Positions 25,310-35,214 are shown, numbered from the stretch's first letter. The stretch is 64,000 nucleotides of DNA from CAZTHK01 sp964613215 (GCA_964613215.1 CAZTHK010000007.1:62001-126000), one strand, 5' to 3'. A program made the numbers and translations. The notes: generated by a model from the letters alone, not told the origin.

Positions 25310-27580
25310 TCATTCTTCAGTATTATCCAGAATCTGCCATTCATCGAATATTACTTCTACTATGGCGTCTACATCATCACGGTCGAACCACCACAGAGGA
25401 AAACCGAAGTGGAAGCTCTTGGCTGCAATCCCCACCGGCACTCCCATGGATGTAGGAACTACATGATCATACTTGGTAAGCCATAGTGCAACCGGGCTCT
25501 CATTAAATTCGGAACGGCTGTTATATGTCTTTTGCAGATACATGGGATGGAAGCAGCTTTGTGATACATCTATCCCCCGTTCCCTCATACTTTCTTCCAC
25601 ATCATAAGCTTCCACGTAGGTCAAACCGGCGGTCTGGTCTCTGGGATAGGGGGGCGGCTGTAAATCCGGATCGAAGAACATACCATCTGCTGTTGCTTCA
25701 CTCCACAGGGCAAGTGTTTCGGGGAGGGCATCTGCATATTCCATGGTCACATCATCCCCGGTATCCAGAATGCCATACATCATATGATGAACATAAGTAC
25801 CCGATCCCTTGAGCATTTTATCCACAAGGGATACACAATAATCCTTGTAACCCATACAGTTGACCGAACTGGTATCCTCCCCTGTGGTAAAATCATATTT
25901 AAGTGACACGGGAAATTCCGGAGTAATCTTCAAACCGAACATCGCCGCCAGCCCCCTTCTCACTCCATCGGAACGGCCCAGGGTCCAGATATGCCCACCC
26001 TTGGTAAGGAATAGAGAGAGGTAGTTCACCGATACCTGGCCACCCTGACCCAACTGGCTTTCCGGTGTAAATTCAATGATCTTTCCCCAGGCCGGCGCCC
26101 CCTGATTATCACTCTTTTCTCCCATATATGTCCATATGATATTCTTGTACCTTGCGATCCTGTTGATCTCGGGAGGTTCGTAATTATGGCCTCTTGCAAC
26201 ATCATACACATCCCTGACCGGTACGAACCCCTCTGCACGGCTGCAGATGTCCAGCCAGAATTCATCATGCCAATCCTCCGGGGCAACGGAGTAATCTATA
26301 GATGGCAAAACATCCGAGGGATCGGAATCAAAGTCATCCACCCAGAGCAGATTGCGCTCCATAGTGTATTCGATGATTTCTATCTCTATCCGGGCCAGGG
26401 TGGTCTGCTCGCTGTTGTCCACCACCTCGATGTAGAGGGTATGATTACCTGAATAAAGTGTCTTATTACAGGCTTTGTTATTAATACCGAAGGGTACATC
26501 CCACTGGCTGGGGTCATTAACATCCTGTATATCCCAGCCGTATCTGAAACCGACTATGGAAGCTCCGTAGTCGGCAGAGCTTGCCTTCCAGGTAAACTTC
26601 AACGGAATACCCGGCGGAAGAATCCTCTTCTCCGGTCTCAGGTTTCTGCCCTGAAATACAAATCCCCCCAGATATGCTTCCGTTATGGTTAATAGAGGAC
26701 CAGATTGCCTGGAAGGAATACATTCCATTACGTTCCTGGTTCTGGAGAATACCCGGGTGATCGCTCCGGCTTCATCCTTTGCCTGGACCGCAAATATATG
26801 GGTTTTCCCGATGTTTTCTTCCTTCAGTTCCCCCTTCTTCCCTATAGTCACGGCAACCCCTGAATCCGCCTGGGGCTTATAGGGATCCCAGGGAGACCAT
26901 ATATCCTCATAATCATCCGGTTTTTGATTGAGTCTGTTCACATGATTTATATAAATGCCGTTGGAATCGAGGGCGCAGAGAAACAGCCACCTGGTCGACT
27001 CGGGATCCTGTTTGTTGGTGGGGCTATCTATCGGATCCTCGCCACTCCATTCAAAAGTAATCACTGTACTTACAGCCTGCATCCCGGAACCGCTTCTGGG
27101 AGGTTTTTCAATATTCGCATACGGTGCCAATGTCCAGGCTGTGAAGGTACGGTAGGCAGCCTCCGATTTTTTCCCGTCCATATCCACACCACGGATGAAG
27201 AAGGTATGGGTTTTATCAAAAATTGTGTATCCGCCGCTCTCATAGGGTCTGGGATTTCCATCGGCAGCGACCTTTATGATACTGTCATGGGCAGCAGTTC
27301 TATTCCATGTACCAACCGTATCGGCCGGGTCCCATCCACCCAGGCTGTCATGAGACACCACAGTAATCTCGAAATGTTTGATTTCACCATCCGGGTCCCA
27401 CCCGCCCCAGTAAAAATGAACCTGATATCCCGTGGTATCCCTCTCCACCGGCCCACTTGACAGCCATATCTCGGGAGCCCGGTTAGCCTCCTTGTCTACA
27501 TCAAAGAAGTTGCTGGAGCACCCTAATATAAGCATTCCAGTGATAACAACAATGACCTGTATGAATATTTTTTTCCTCAT
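25310..27580 (-). CDS. Large lipoprotein with Ig/Fn3-like repeats and a GATase-like C-terminal region
   Basis: 756 aa. The lipoprotein signal ends LILGC (Cys 21). Residues ~30-400 hold three or more fibronectin/Ig-like segments: NRAPEIWLSSGPVERDTTGY, VHFYWGGWDPDGEIKHFEI, FFIRGVDMDGKKSEAAYRTF and FAVQAKDEAGAITRVFSRTR. From ~415 the style changes: RNLLWVDDFDSD, FVPVRDVYDVARG, IARYKNIIWTY, LFLTKGGHIWTLGRSDG. This looks like a Rossmann-type class I amidotransferase/ThuA-like fold as found in other secreted FCB proteins; I see no clear catalytic Cys-His pair. It is paralogous in its first half to the next gene upstream (HFYWGGWDPDGEIKHF versus HLYWRGEDRDGTVERF). It probably sits in the outer membrane. 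Function unknown. Confidence 0.78.
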   Translation of the reverse strand: MRKKIFIQVIVVITGMLILGCSSNFFDVDKEANRAPEIWLSSGPVERDTTGYQVHFYWGGWDPDGEIKHFEITVVSHDSLGGWDPADTVGTWNRTAAHDSIIKVAADGNPRPYESGGYTIFDKTHTFFIRGVDMDGKKSEAAYRTFTAWTLAPYANIEKPPRSGSGMQAVSTVITFEWSGEDPIDSPTNKQDPESTRWLFLCALDSNGIYINHVNRLNQKPDDYEDIWSPWDPYKPQADSGVAVTIGKKGELKEENIGKTHIFAVQAKDEAGAITRVFSRTRNVMECIPSRQSGPLLTITEAYLGGFVFQGRNLRPEKRILPPGIPLKFTWKASSADYGASIVGFRYGWDIQDVNDPSQWDVPFGINNKACNKTLYSGNHTLYIEVVDNSEQTTLARIEIEIIEYTMERNLLWVDDFDSDPSDVLPSIDYSVAPEDWHDEFWLDICSRAEGFVPVRDVYDVARGHNYEPPEINRIARYKNIIWTYMGEKSDNQGAPAWGKIIEFTPESQLGQGGQVSVNYLSLFLTKGGHIWTLGRSDGVRRGLAAMFGLKITPEFPVSLKYDFTTGEDTSSVNCMGYKDYCVSLVDKMLKGSGTYVHHMMYGILDTGDDVTMEYADALPETLALWSEATADGMFFDPDLQPPPYPRDQTAGLTYVEAYDVEESMRERGIDVSQSCFHPMYLQKTYNSRSEFNESPVALWLTKYDHVVPTSMGVPVGIAAKSFHFGFPLWWFDRDDVDAIVEVIFDEWQILDNTEE

Positions 27581-27619
27581 GGCCCTTATTCCTCCTCGAT
27601 ACAGTTGTTACGGCCACCA

Positions 27620-29677
27620 TCAATATACAAGTTTGAAATATATCTTCTTGGACAAGGTATCCCTTCTGGCAAATGAAGTGATAGTGCTGGGTACTCCGAT
27701 CCAATCTCCATTCATACCGGGCTTCATGGTACAACTGTCATCTTCATAGAACTCCGGACTGATTCCCCTGATACGTTCGTTGAAGGGTTCACTTTTATGA
27801 ATATCCAGCCCTATAACAGTAATATCCTTCTCTCCGAATAGCTTGGGCGGATTATTCACGATATTGCGCGATACCATTTCAGTAATAGGAACCTTGATGG
27901 CGAAATTCAACTCATGTTCCAGCAGGTCGTTCTCATATATCCCCGGCTCATAGGTAGGTGAATCGAAAATAGCTTCACCTTCCCTGCTGTAGAGAATAGA
28001 GGTGTCCTGATCATCTATGCTGAATCTCCAACCCTTGATACCTGCTTTGGTTCTATCATCATATGTAATCGCTACGTCCTTGGGATGATCTGCGCCTACA
28101 GACCTTAAAACGAACCTGTAAATTCTGACAAACAGGGGAGGATCACTGGAGGAGTCGATATAACTGTCATCGATATAGAGTGTATCTCCCCGGTCATACT
28201 TATTCCTTATGAAGGAATTATCATCGCCGTCCGTCCAGCCGATGTAAAATGTATCAGATTCAATATTGTGGAAAACTCTCTGGGACCACTCACCCTGAGA
28301 GGGATCCCAGTAACCGGGTTTCCAGAATCCCACCTGAACTGAATCCAGGTGAGGAGGGTAGTTCCCCACGAACGTAACGGAATCAGGAGTTCCGTCACTC
28401 TTATATTGTTCATCGAAGGCACGCACCCTGAAAATATAATCGAAGCTTCCCACCGCCATGGTAGTCGAATCCATAGCACCATGGCAATTGGTATCTTCCG
28501 CACCAGTGAGCGGATACCAGGGTTCAACCTTTCTTCCACCCCTGTCTCCGAACCTTTCATACATAAACTGATACCGGATAGGTATTCTTCTCCAGCCGGT
28601 ATACTGCAGTATGTCGTAAGGATAATCAGCGCCGGCATATCTTATGGTAAGTAACGCCCGGTATGGTATTGTATCGGGTTGATCATCCTTAAGGTTGACA
28701 AATACCGTAACCGAGTCTCCACCCCTGTCCACATACCTGTAAAAGGCGCTTCTGTCCCTCATGATCCACGTTTCCGGATCATGATTGATCACCATTTTGC
28801 AGATACCCTCTCCGGTCACTACATTAGACTTCGATATTGCACCAGCCTCATCCCTGGCTATACCCATAAAGAAGAAGGTACCACTGGGTACATAGTTAAC
28901 CCGTCTTCCATCCCTGATGTTATCATTGTCGAATTCAATCCACTTTATTTTGACGGCACCATCTTCATATTCCAGGTCTTCAAACCATTCAGGCCGGTTA
29001 TCCCGGTTGGTGTCAGGATAAACTGTATCTCCATAACTCCACTGATATCCGTTTATGGCTCCATTGGGGGTGGTAGCCCTGAATCCGACCTTAAAATTCT
29101 TGAACATGCTGATAGTGTCCAGTTCCTGCGGATTATAAGGAACAACCTCTCCATTTCTCTCGAGCCAGTATTCCACCTCCGGAAGCCCCTTCACCCTTGC
29201 ACTGAACTGCAGCCGGGCCGGTGAAGGGTCAATAACTCCCCCGTCATCCACCGCTGCAATATGAAAAGCCTGCTTGTTCTCCAGTGCTCCTACCTCATCA
29301 TCGTAGCCGGTAAAAACAAATACCGAATCTGTTTTGGTGGTAAATCTTCCCTTGAGGTAATCCGATTTTCTGGCATCAGGATTCCAGTCCAGCAACTCTG
29401 CATCCGGGTTGTCTTCCGGCCTCAGAGTCATAACAGAATCTGACTTGTACCACATGAATCTTTCCACTGTCCCATCCCTGTCCTCACCCCGCCAGTAAAG
29501 ATGAACCTTATAAGTTGCATTTACAGTTTCGGGAGGAGCACTTGTCAGAATTGTATTGGGAGCCTGGTTCCTGTCGGGTCCGCTTTGCAACTCCCTGCAA
29601 GCGGGTAATATTAAAATAAAAAGAAGGGTTACTGCACATACTGTCCATATACTCTTGGCCGAATCCATCCTTTTCAT
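27620..29677 (-). CDS. Large lipoprotein with Ig/Fn3-like repeats, paralogue of its neighbour
   Basis: 685 aa from the ATG at 29677, chosen for the lipoprotein signal that follows (lipidated Cys at residue 27, ILILPAC) and an AAGG box 7 nt upstream; an in-frame ATG at 29728 would bury the signal. The mature protein begins NQAPNTILTSAPPETVNATYKVHLYWRGEDRDG, matching the start of the 25.3-27.6 kb lipoprotein. Further Ig-like text follows (FHIAAVDDGGVIDPSPARLQFSARV; FFMGIARDEAGAISKSNVV; FRVRAFDEQYKSDG). The C-terminal half has Asp-rich, Tyr-rich segments (FYIGWTDGDDN, YDRGDTLYIDD) that may bind calcium. It is the first gene of a three-gene unit with a good promoter 60 bp upstream. No named family. 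Confidence 0.78.
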   Translation of the reverse strand: MKRMDSAKSIWTVCAVTLLFILILPACRELQSGPDRNQAPNTILTSAPPETVNATYKVHLYWRGEDRDGTVERFMWYKSDSVMTLRPEDNPDAELLDWNPDARKSDYLKGRFTTKTDSVFVFTGYDDEVGALENKQAFHIAAVDDGGVIDPSPARLQFSARVKGLPEVEYWLERNGEVVPYNPQELDTISMFKNFKVGFRATTPNGAINGYQWSYGDTVYPDTNRDNRPEWFEDLEYEDGAVKIKWIEFDNDNIRDGRRVNYVPSGTFFFMGIARDEAGAISKSNVVTGEGICKMVINHDPETWIMRDRSAFYRYVDRGGDSVTVFVNLKDDQPDTIPYRALLTIRYAGADYPYDILQYTGWRRIPIRYQFMYERFGDRGGRKVEPWYPLTGAEDTNCHGAMDSTTMAVGSFDYIFRVRAFDEQYKSDGTPDSVTFVGNYPPHLDSVQVGFWKPGYWDPSQGEWSQRVFHNIESDTFYIGWTDGDDNSFIRNKYDRGDTLYIDDSYIDSSSDPPLFVRIYRFVLRSVGADHPKDVAITYDDRTKAGIKGWRFSIDDQDTSILYSREGEAIFDSPTYEPGIYENDLLEHELNFAIKVPITEMVSRNIVNNPPKLFGEKDITVIGLDIHKSEPFNERIRGISPEFYEDDSCTMKPGMNGDWIGVPSTITSFARRDTLSKKIYFKLVY

Positions 29678-29732
29678 ACTGCAACCTTTTCCTTTGTTTG
29701 ACTGGTATTTTCGATATTTAAAATCCATATGT

Positions 29733-29762
29733 AATATATGTATTTGGAGATTTAGATGTCAA
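29733..29762 (-). promoter_or_regulatory. Sigma70-type promoter for the three-gene lipoprotein unit
   Basis: On the minus strand a perfect TTGACA (29757-29762) is followed by 18 bp and TATATT (29733-29738, five of six). It would start a transcript ~50 nt before the ATG at 29677. This is the best-scoring promoter I see in the window. Confidence 0.6.
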
Positions 29763-29911
29763 CAGAAATCCTTGTCATACCTTTAATTTAAAGCAATCCG
29801 TAATCTTATATTTCACTAAAATTATTGTAATTAATAACGATTTGTCAGAAAAGCAATTAGGGCCCGTGCTTCTGATTCTCAATTATCCAGAAAGAGCCGA
29901 TTCCATCTCTT

Positions 29912-32062
29912 TTAACGAATGGCTCCAAAATCGCAATACAGACTCACCAGGCAATATACACTCTCAAGAAAAGAGTGCCGGTTTTCCCTGATATCCTCCT
30001 CTTCTACATTCACCATAACTCCATCGAAATAGCGGTTAATCACCGGAACCAGGCTTTGCAGTATTTTGATAGATCTGTACTTCTCCAGTCTGTTCAGATC
30101 AATGATCTGTGATGCCACCCGGGACACTTCTTCCATAAGCCTGTTCTCCTCCTCCTGAGAAAAGATGGATGCAGAAAAACCAAGCTCTTCCTCATTATTC
30201 TCAGACAGGCAATCCACCGTTCTATGCAATTGATCAACCGTTTTATCCTTCCCCTCCGGTGGTATGATATTTCCGATCCTCTTCATTGCCAGAACCATCG
30301 GTTCAAGAGTTCCCGCATCCCTCATAGCCTGCAACGATTCCACTACCCCGGTGACTACAGGTGGGTACTCCCAGGATGAAACCAGAGCGGCTGACACCAG
30401 ATCGTTATGGTAACCTTCATTCAGAAGCATCACCTTAAACCTCTGTGCCACGAAATCCTTGATCTTCTCCTTCACCCCTTCACTGCCTTTCCCTTTCTCC
30501 GCCAGCCCTCCCTGCTCGAACAGGGAGATACTGGTATCTATGGAACCAGGCAGTGAAACCGGGATTTCCCTCTCGATTAATATCCGCAATACGCCCAGCG
30601 CCTTGCGCCTCAAAGCATAGGGATCCTGCGAACCGGTGGGAATCATATCCTGCAGAAAACAACCGGTAATGGTATCTATCTTATCGGACAATCCCACCAG
30701 CGCCCCGATATCTCCCCCGGGAACATGATCGCCGGAGAACCTGGGCATATAATGTTCATATATGGCATCTGCCACCTCTTCATCCTCCCCTGAAACCCTG
30801 GCATACTCCCTCCCTATATAACCCTGCAGCAGGGTGAATTCCTTACCATCCTTGACCATTTCACTGGCCAGGTCAGCCTTTGCCAGCCTTGCCGCCCTCT
30901 TTATCCTATCGCTCAATTCATCTCCGCCGATCCCCCACTCTGAGCGCAGACTGACTGCCAGTGATCCTATTCTCTCCGCTTTCTCCGCCATAGTGCCCAG
31001 ACCTTCCAGCCAGACTATACCTTTAAGCTTTTCTGACATATCCTCCAGATTATCAGCAGTATCCTCCTCAAAATAAAATACCGCATCAGCCAATCTGGCC
31101 TGAAGTACCTTCTCGTACCCTTTAATAACATTGCTGGTGTTTTCAGGAACTCCGTCGGCGAAGGCAACAAAGAGGGGTTTCAATCTGCCTTCTCCGTCTT
31201 CCACAGAGAAATAGCGCTGATGACTCCTGAGTGCGGTGACAATGACCTCCCTGGGAAGCCACAGAAATCTTTCCTCGAAATTGCCGGTCAAGGCAACCGG
31301 CGATTCTACCAGATTGGTAACATCATCCATAAGCCCCTCATCTTCGACCAAATATCCCCCGTGGGCTTCAGCCTCCCGGTGGGCCAATTCTGCTACCCTG
31401 GTCCGCCGCTCCTTCTGATCAAGAACTATCCCATTATTACGGAGCAATTCAAAATAATGTTCTATACCCTTCACCCTTTGAGTGGATTTTGAATAAATGG
31501 ACAGTCTGGTGGTATTCCCCGAGCTTATCTCTCCCAGCTTCATTTCTATAAGTTCATCCCCGAAAAGTGATAACAGCCATCTCACCGGACGGGCAAACAG
31601 GAATCCGCTTTCGTCCCACCTCATTACCTTGGGAAATTTTATCGACTTTATCCACCGGGGCACCTTATCCTCAAGTACAGACAGAGTGGATTCCCCCTCT
31701 ATCTCCTTTTCTGCGGCAAGATACTCCCCCTTTTCAGTTTCTACCCGCACCAGACTATCTACATCCACATTCTGTGATCTGGCAAACCCCCGGGCGGCCT
31801 TGGTATATTCTCCCTCCGGCGAAATTGCCGCCGAAACCGGCGGGCCGGTGATACGCTCCTGGCAACCGGCCTGCTTCTCTGCCAGATCCTCCATATAAAT
31901 AACCAGCCTGTTAGGGGTTCCCATAACATTCAGGCAGGTGTGTTCCAGACGGTTTTCCTTCAGATCTATTCTTACCGCTTTATCCAGTTGATCTATGGCG
32001 CTGCTTAAATATCCGCAGGGAAGGTTTTCAAATCCAACTTCTATTAACAGATCCTTATTCAC
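29912..32062 (-). CDS. glyS: Glycyl-tRNA synthetase beta subunit
   Basis: 716 aa, close to the family length (~690 aa). It starts at GTG (32062) with AAAGGA upstream. The N-terminus LLIEVGFENLPCGYL is the standard opening of GlyS ('LLVEIGTEELP'). Further family text includes WPKSMRW-like FPKVMRWDESGFLFARPVRWLLSLFGDELI, ETNLVESPVALTGNFEERFLWLPREVIVTALRSHQRYF-like text near residue 270, and VGLSDKIDTITGCF with QDPYALRRKALGVLRIL. The beta subunit carries tRNA recognition and works with GlyQ as an alpha2beta2 enzyme that charges tRNA-Gly. It follows glyQ by 30 bp. Nothing unusual in length or motifs. Confidence 0.97.
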   Translation of the reverse strand: MNKDLLIEVGFENLPCGYLSSAIDQLDKAVRIDLKENRLEHTCLNVMGTPNRLVIYMEDLAEKQAGCQERITGPPVSAAISPEGEYTKAARGFARSQNVDVDSLVRVETEKGEYLAAEKEIEGESTLSVLEDKVPRWIKSIKFPKVMRWDESGFLFARPVRWLLSLFGDELIEMKLGEISSGNTTRLSIYSKSTQRVKGIEHYFELLRNNGIVLDQKERRTRVAELAHREAEAHGGYLVEDEGLMDDVTNLVESPVALTGNFEERFLWLPREVIVTALRSHQRYFSVEDGEGRLKPLFVAFADGVPENTSNVIKGYEKVLQARLADAVFYFEEDTADNLEDMSEKLKGIVWLEGLGTMAEKAERIGSLAVSLRSEWGIGGDELSDRIKRAARLAKADLASEMVKDGKEFTLLQGYIGREYARVSGEDEEVADAIYEHYMPRFSGDHVPGGDIGALVGLSDKIDTITGCFLQDMIPTGSQDPYALRRKALGVLRILIEREIPVSLPGSIDTSISLFEQGGLAEKGKGSEGVKEKIKDFVAQRFKVMLLNEGYHNDLVSAALVSSWEYPPVVTGVVESLQAMRDAGTLEPMVLAMKRIGNIIPPEGKDKTVDQLHRTVDCLSENNEEELGFSASIFSQEEENRLMEEVSRVASQIIDLNRLEKYRSIKILQSLVPVINRYFDGVMVNVEEEDIRENRHSFLESVYCLVSLYCDFGAIR

Positions 32063-32092
32063 CTGTCTTCCTTTCTCCCGTTGTACGGTTAA

Positions 32093-32959
32093 TTATTTCA
32101 TCAGGGGGTAACCCAGGTCTTTACGGTAATTGATGTATCCCTCCGCCACCCTTCTGGCCAGCTCCCTGATTCTGGCTATATAGCCGGTTCGCTCGGAAAC
32201 ACTGATAGCCCCTCTGGCATCGAGAATATTAAACAGATGCGAGCATTTCAAAACATAATCGTAACCCGGCAAAATCAGCTTGTCCCCCAGCATACTAAGC
32301 GCTTCATTGTAAAAATTCTCGAAAAGGGTGATATACAGGTCAGTATTGGCTTTCTCAAAGTGGAACACGCTGAATTCCTTCTCACTCTGGAGGTTCAGTT
32401 CCCCCCAGCTAACCCCACCCCCCCACTCTATATCCATTATATCGTCCACCTCCTGGATATACATCAGTATCCTCTCCAGCCCGTAGGTTATCTCAGCCGG
32501 GATAACCTCCAGCTCCAATTTGCCGGCCTGCTGGAAATAGGTAAACTGGGTTATCTCCATGCCATCCAGCCATACCTCCCAACCCAGCCCCGAAGCACCC
32601 AGGGTAGGAGCTTCCCAGTCATCTTCCACCAGGCGGATATCATGCCGGGAGGGAAGAATCCCCATAGCTTTAAGGCTGTCTATGTACATCGGCACCACAT
32701 CCGCCGGGGCCGGTTTTAGTATTACCTGGTACTGATTGAACTGTTGAACCCGGTTGGGGTTCTCCCCGTACCTTCCATCCTTGGGCCTCTTGGAGGGTTC
32801 GATATATGCAGCTCTCCAGGGTTCCGGACCCAGCACCCTGAGAAATGTAGCAGGATTCATGGTCCCCGCTCCCAACTCGGAATTATAGGGGGTTGACAGA
32901 ACGCACCCCCTGGAGGCCCAGAATTTATCCAGTTCGGCTACCAGGTTCTGAAAGTTCAT
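32093..32959 (-). CDS. glyQ: Glycyl-tRNA synthetase alpha subunit
   Basis: 288 aa, the normal size. It begins NFQNLVAELDKFWASRGCVL and shows NSELGAGTMNPATFLRVLGPEPW, AYIEPSKRPKDGRYGENPNRVQ and FTYFQQAGKLELEVIPAEITYGLERILMYIQ, all class II aminoacylation core motifs of the alpha subunit. It forms the alpha2beta2 enzyme with GlyS. Its ATG overlaps the recO stop by one base (TAATG), so translation is probably coupled. The recO-glyQ-glyS order is a common bacterial arrangement. Confidence 0.98.
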   Translation of the reverse strand: MNFQNLVAELDKFWASRGCVLSTPYNSELGAGTMNPATFLRVLGPEPWRAAYIEPSKRPKDGRYGENPNRVQQFNQYQVILKPAPADVVPMYIDSLKAMGILPSRHDIRLVEDDWEAPTLGASGLGWEVWLDGMEITQFTYFQQAGKLELEVIPAEITYGLERILMYIQEVDDIMDIEWGGGVSWGELNLQSEKEFSVFHFEKANTDLYITLFENFYNEALSMLGDKLILPGYDYVLKCSHLFNILDARGAISVSERTGYIARIRELARRVAEGYINYRKDLGYPLMK

Positions 32960-33714
32960 TATGCCTTGGCTCCTTTTATAAGTCTTAAAGAATTGGGAAG
33001 TGTATATCCATCAACATGATGCAAAAACAAATAATGCAGAGCTCTCCCCACCTCTCTCCGTACAGTTGAATTAAGAGAAACAGGGCATATTTGCTCAAAA
33101 TCCCTCTCCGCCATATTCTTAAGATACTTGAATGATTCCGGAGAAACCTGTACTGTACCCCCTCCTCCACATTCCCTGCATAACACTTCCCCCGAAGAGG
33201 GAATTATTCCGGATCCTTCCCTGAGTTCCCTCCCACAGCGGGAGCAAGCCTCCAGGGAGGGGAAATGCCCCAGCAGAATAAGCAGCTTGACCTCCATGGT
33301 GTAGAAGTAAAACCACCAGTTGCCGGCACTTTTAATTTTATCCGTATATTTCTCCAGGATATCAAAAATCCTGCTGTCGGACTCTCCCCCCACCACCGAA
33401 TGGTCTACCACCTCCAACCCCGCCTGCAGCAGGCACATCCTCTCCAGATGATCATGACTGCCGGACCAACTGCTGACAACATCTATTTCTGTCAGGGTCT
33501 GGATTCCCCTCCCCTCTTTATTATAAAAAACAACATCACAGACATTTCCGGTCAGCAGGGATCCGGCAAAGGGGCTCTTCATCCTGCGGGCACCCTTGGC
33601 CATCATCCTGACCTTTCCATACCTGCGGGCAAGTATTACCACTACCAGACTGGATTCACTGTACTGGTAGGTCCTGAGTATTATACTCCGATCTTTAAGT
33701 ATTTGGCTACTCAT
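32959..33714 (-). CDS. recO: DNA repair protein RecO
   Basis: 251 aa. The N-terminal OB fold reads KDRSIILRTYQYSESSLVVVILARRYGKVRMMAKGARR. The C-terminal half has the helical domain with a four-Cys zinc site (CSRCGREL ... VLCRECGG, near residues 160-190). It helps RecR load RecA onto SSB-coated single-stranded DNA in recombination repair. The ATG at 33714 lies 26 bp after the mgtE stop, and the stop overlaps the glyQ start. Length and domain order are normal. Confidence 0.95.
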   Translation of the reverse strand: MSSQILKDRSIILRTYQYSESSLVVVILARRYGKVRMMAKGARRMKSPFAGSLLTGNVCDVVFYNKEGRGIQTLTEIDVVSSWSGSHDHLERMCLLQAGLEVVDHSVVGGESDSRIFDILEKYTDKIKSAGNWWFYFYTMEVKLLILLGHFPSLEACSRCGRELREGSGIIPSSGEVLCRECGGGGTVQVSPESFKYLKNMAERDFEQICPVSLNSTVRREVGRALHYLFLHHVDGYTLPNSLRLIKGAKA

Positions 33715-33740
33715 TGATTATATTCCCATTCACCGGCAGG

Positions 33741-35108
33741 TCAATCTATCCAGTTTATCAGAAGGGAAGCCACACCGAGGTAAATCAGAATTCCAAGAAT
33801 ATCATTGGAGGTGGTTATGAAGGGCCCGGTAGCCAGGGCTGGATCCACATCCATCTTTTTAAGCAGAAGAGGAACAGAGGTTCCCATAAAGGTAGCCCAG
33901 AGAATTATTCCCATCAGGCAGATTCCCAGGAACAACCCCAGCCTGTAATTCTGCTGCCAAATGGTCACCACTGCGAAGAATACAGTACCAAGCACCAATC
34001 CGTTGATCAGAGAAACTTTGAGCTCCTGCCAGAGTTTCCTGCCTATACGCACCAGCCCCTTATCTCCTATAGCTAACTCCCTGACCACAATTGCGGATGA
34101 CTGAATACCTACATTACCCCCCATAGCCATAACAATGGGAACAAAAAAGGACAGAGCTATCAAAGTCTCCAGGGAGGTTCTGAACCTGCTCATCAGAAAA
34201 GCTGAGGCAATCCCTCCCCCCAGACCTGCCAGGAGCCAGGGCAACCTCATCCTGGACACTGCCACTGCGGATTTTTCCCACAGCTCTTCATCGGCAGTAC
34301 CGGCCATTAAGGTTATATCTTCGTTGGCCTCTTCCTCTATTACATCTATTATGTCATCCACTGTTATCCTGCCCATCAATCTACCCACATCATCCACTAC
34401 CGGTATGGAATAAAGATCATATCTGGCAAATATGGAAGCTACCTCCTCCTGATCGGTCTGCACAGAAATTTTCACCACATCCCGTTCCATTACCTCCTCC
34501 ACCCGTCTGCCCGGCTCCTCCATAATCAGGTTTATAACAGGTATCATTCCCAGCAGGATGTTGCTGCTGTCCACCACATAGACATTCTGAACCCCCTCGA
34601 TATCCTCTGCTTCCTCTCTGAGCAATTCGATGATATGGGATATGGTCATATCCCCCCTCACCGTTATCAACTCCCGGGCCATCAACCCGCCGGCGGTATC
34701 TTCATCAAATCTGAGCAACTCTATTAATACCTTGTAATCCTCAGCACTTACCTTGCTCAGAACACTCCTGGTCCTGTCACTGGGAAGGAGGTTTATGATA
34801 TCAGCGGCATCATCACTGGCCATGCCGGATATGAAACTCACCACTTCCTCATCTTCCAGCCGCTTGAGAAGCTCCACATCGGTAACCTCATCCACCATTT
34901 TTATAACTTCACCCTGAACCTCCGGCCTCAGAATACGAAACAGTATGATCTGCCTTTCTGCCTCTATACCATGGATAAGACTGGCGATCTCGGGAGGATT
35001 CAGCTCGCCCAGCATGCTTTCCAGAGCGGAATAATTATCCTGATCAATAGCTGAATTGATGAAGTCTATCCTGTTTCTGTATTCCTCTTCTTCCATATAT
35101 CTTACCAT
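33741..35108 (-). CDS. mgtE: MgtE-type magnesium transporter
   Basis: 455 aa, full length. Residues ~1-130 form the helical MgtE_N superhelix (LLKRLEDEEVVSFISGMASDDAADIINLLP). Two CBS domains follow (TAGGLMARELITV ... MERDVVKISVQTDQEEVASIFARYDLYSIPVVDD), then a connecting helix and five membrane helices with the family pore text (PIVMAMGGNVGIQSSAIVVREL, and FMGTSVPLLLKKMDVDPALATGPFITTSNDI). It is an inner-membrane Mg2+ channel gated by cytosolic Mg2+. It is the first gene before recO-glyQ-glyS. I see no Mg2+ riboswitch in the 106 bp upstream. An alternative ATG lies four codons downstream. Confidence 0.96.
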   Translation of the reverse strand: MVRYMEEEEYRNRIDFINSAIDQDNYSALESMLGELNPPEIASLIHGIEAERQIILFRILRPEVQGEVIKMVDEVTDVELLKRLEDEEVVSFISGMASDDAADIINLLPSDRTRSVLSKVSAEDYKVLIELLRFDEDTAGGLMARELITVRGDMTISHIIELLREEAEDIEGVQNVYVVDSSNILLGMIPVINLIMEEPGRRVEEVMERDVVKISVQTDQEEVASIFARYDLYSIPVVDDVGRLMGRITVDDIIDVIEEEANEDITLMAGTADEELWEKSAVAVSRMRLPWLLAGLGGGIASAFLMSRFRTSLETLIALSFFVPIVMAMGGNVGIQSSAIVVRELAIGDKGLVRIGRKLWQELKVSLINGLVLGTVFFAVVTIWQQNYRLGLFLGICLMGIILWATFMGTSVPLLLKKMDVDPALATGPFITTSNDILGILIYLGVASLLINWID

Positions 35109-35136
35109 CCTGGCTAACTACCCGTTCAAATAACAT

Positions 35137-35165
35137 AGAATGGTGCCAGCAAGCCGTTACGTCAA
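35137..35165 (-). promoter_or_regulatory. Possible sigma70 promoter upstream of mgtE
   Basis: On the minus strand TTGACG (35160-35165, five of six) is followed after 17 bp by CATTCT (35137-35142, three of six). It lies in the 106-bp gap before mgtE, the only break in this part of the gene string. Confidence 0.3.
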
Positions 35166-35214
35166 GTCTTTATTGTAATGGAAAAAACTAAAACCCGGTT
35201 AAATGTCCCCCCGC

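Noticed and set aside
35109..35214. Possible Mg2+ riboswitch upstream of mgtE
   Set aside because: Only 106 bp are available, and I see neither M-box nor ykkC/ykoK-like conserved segments.
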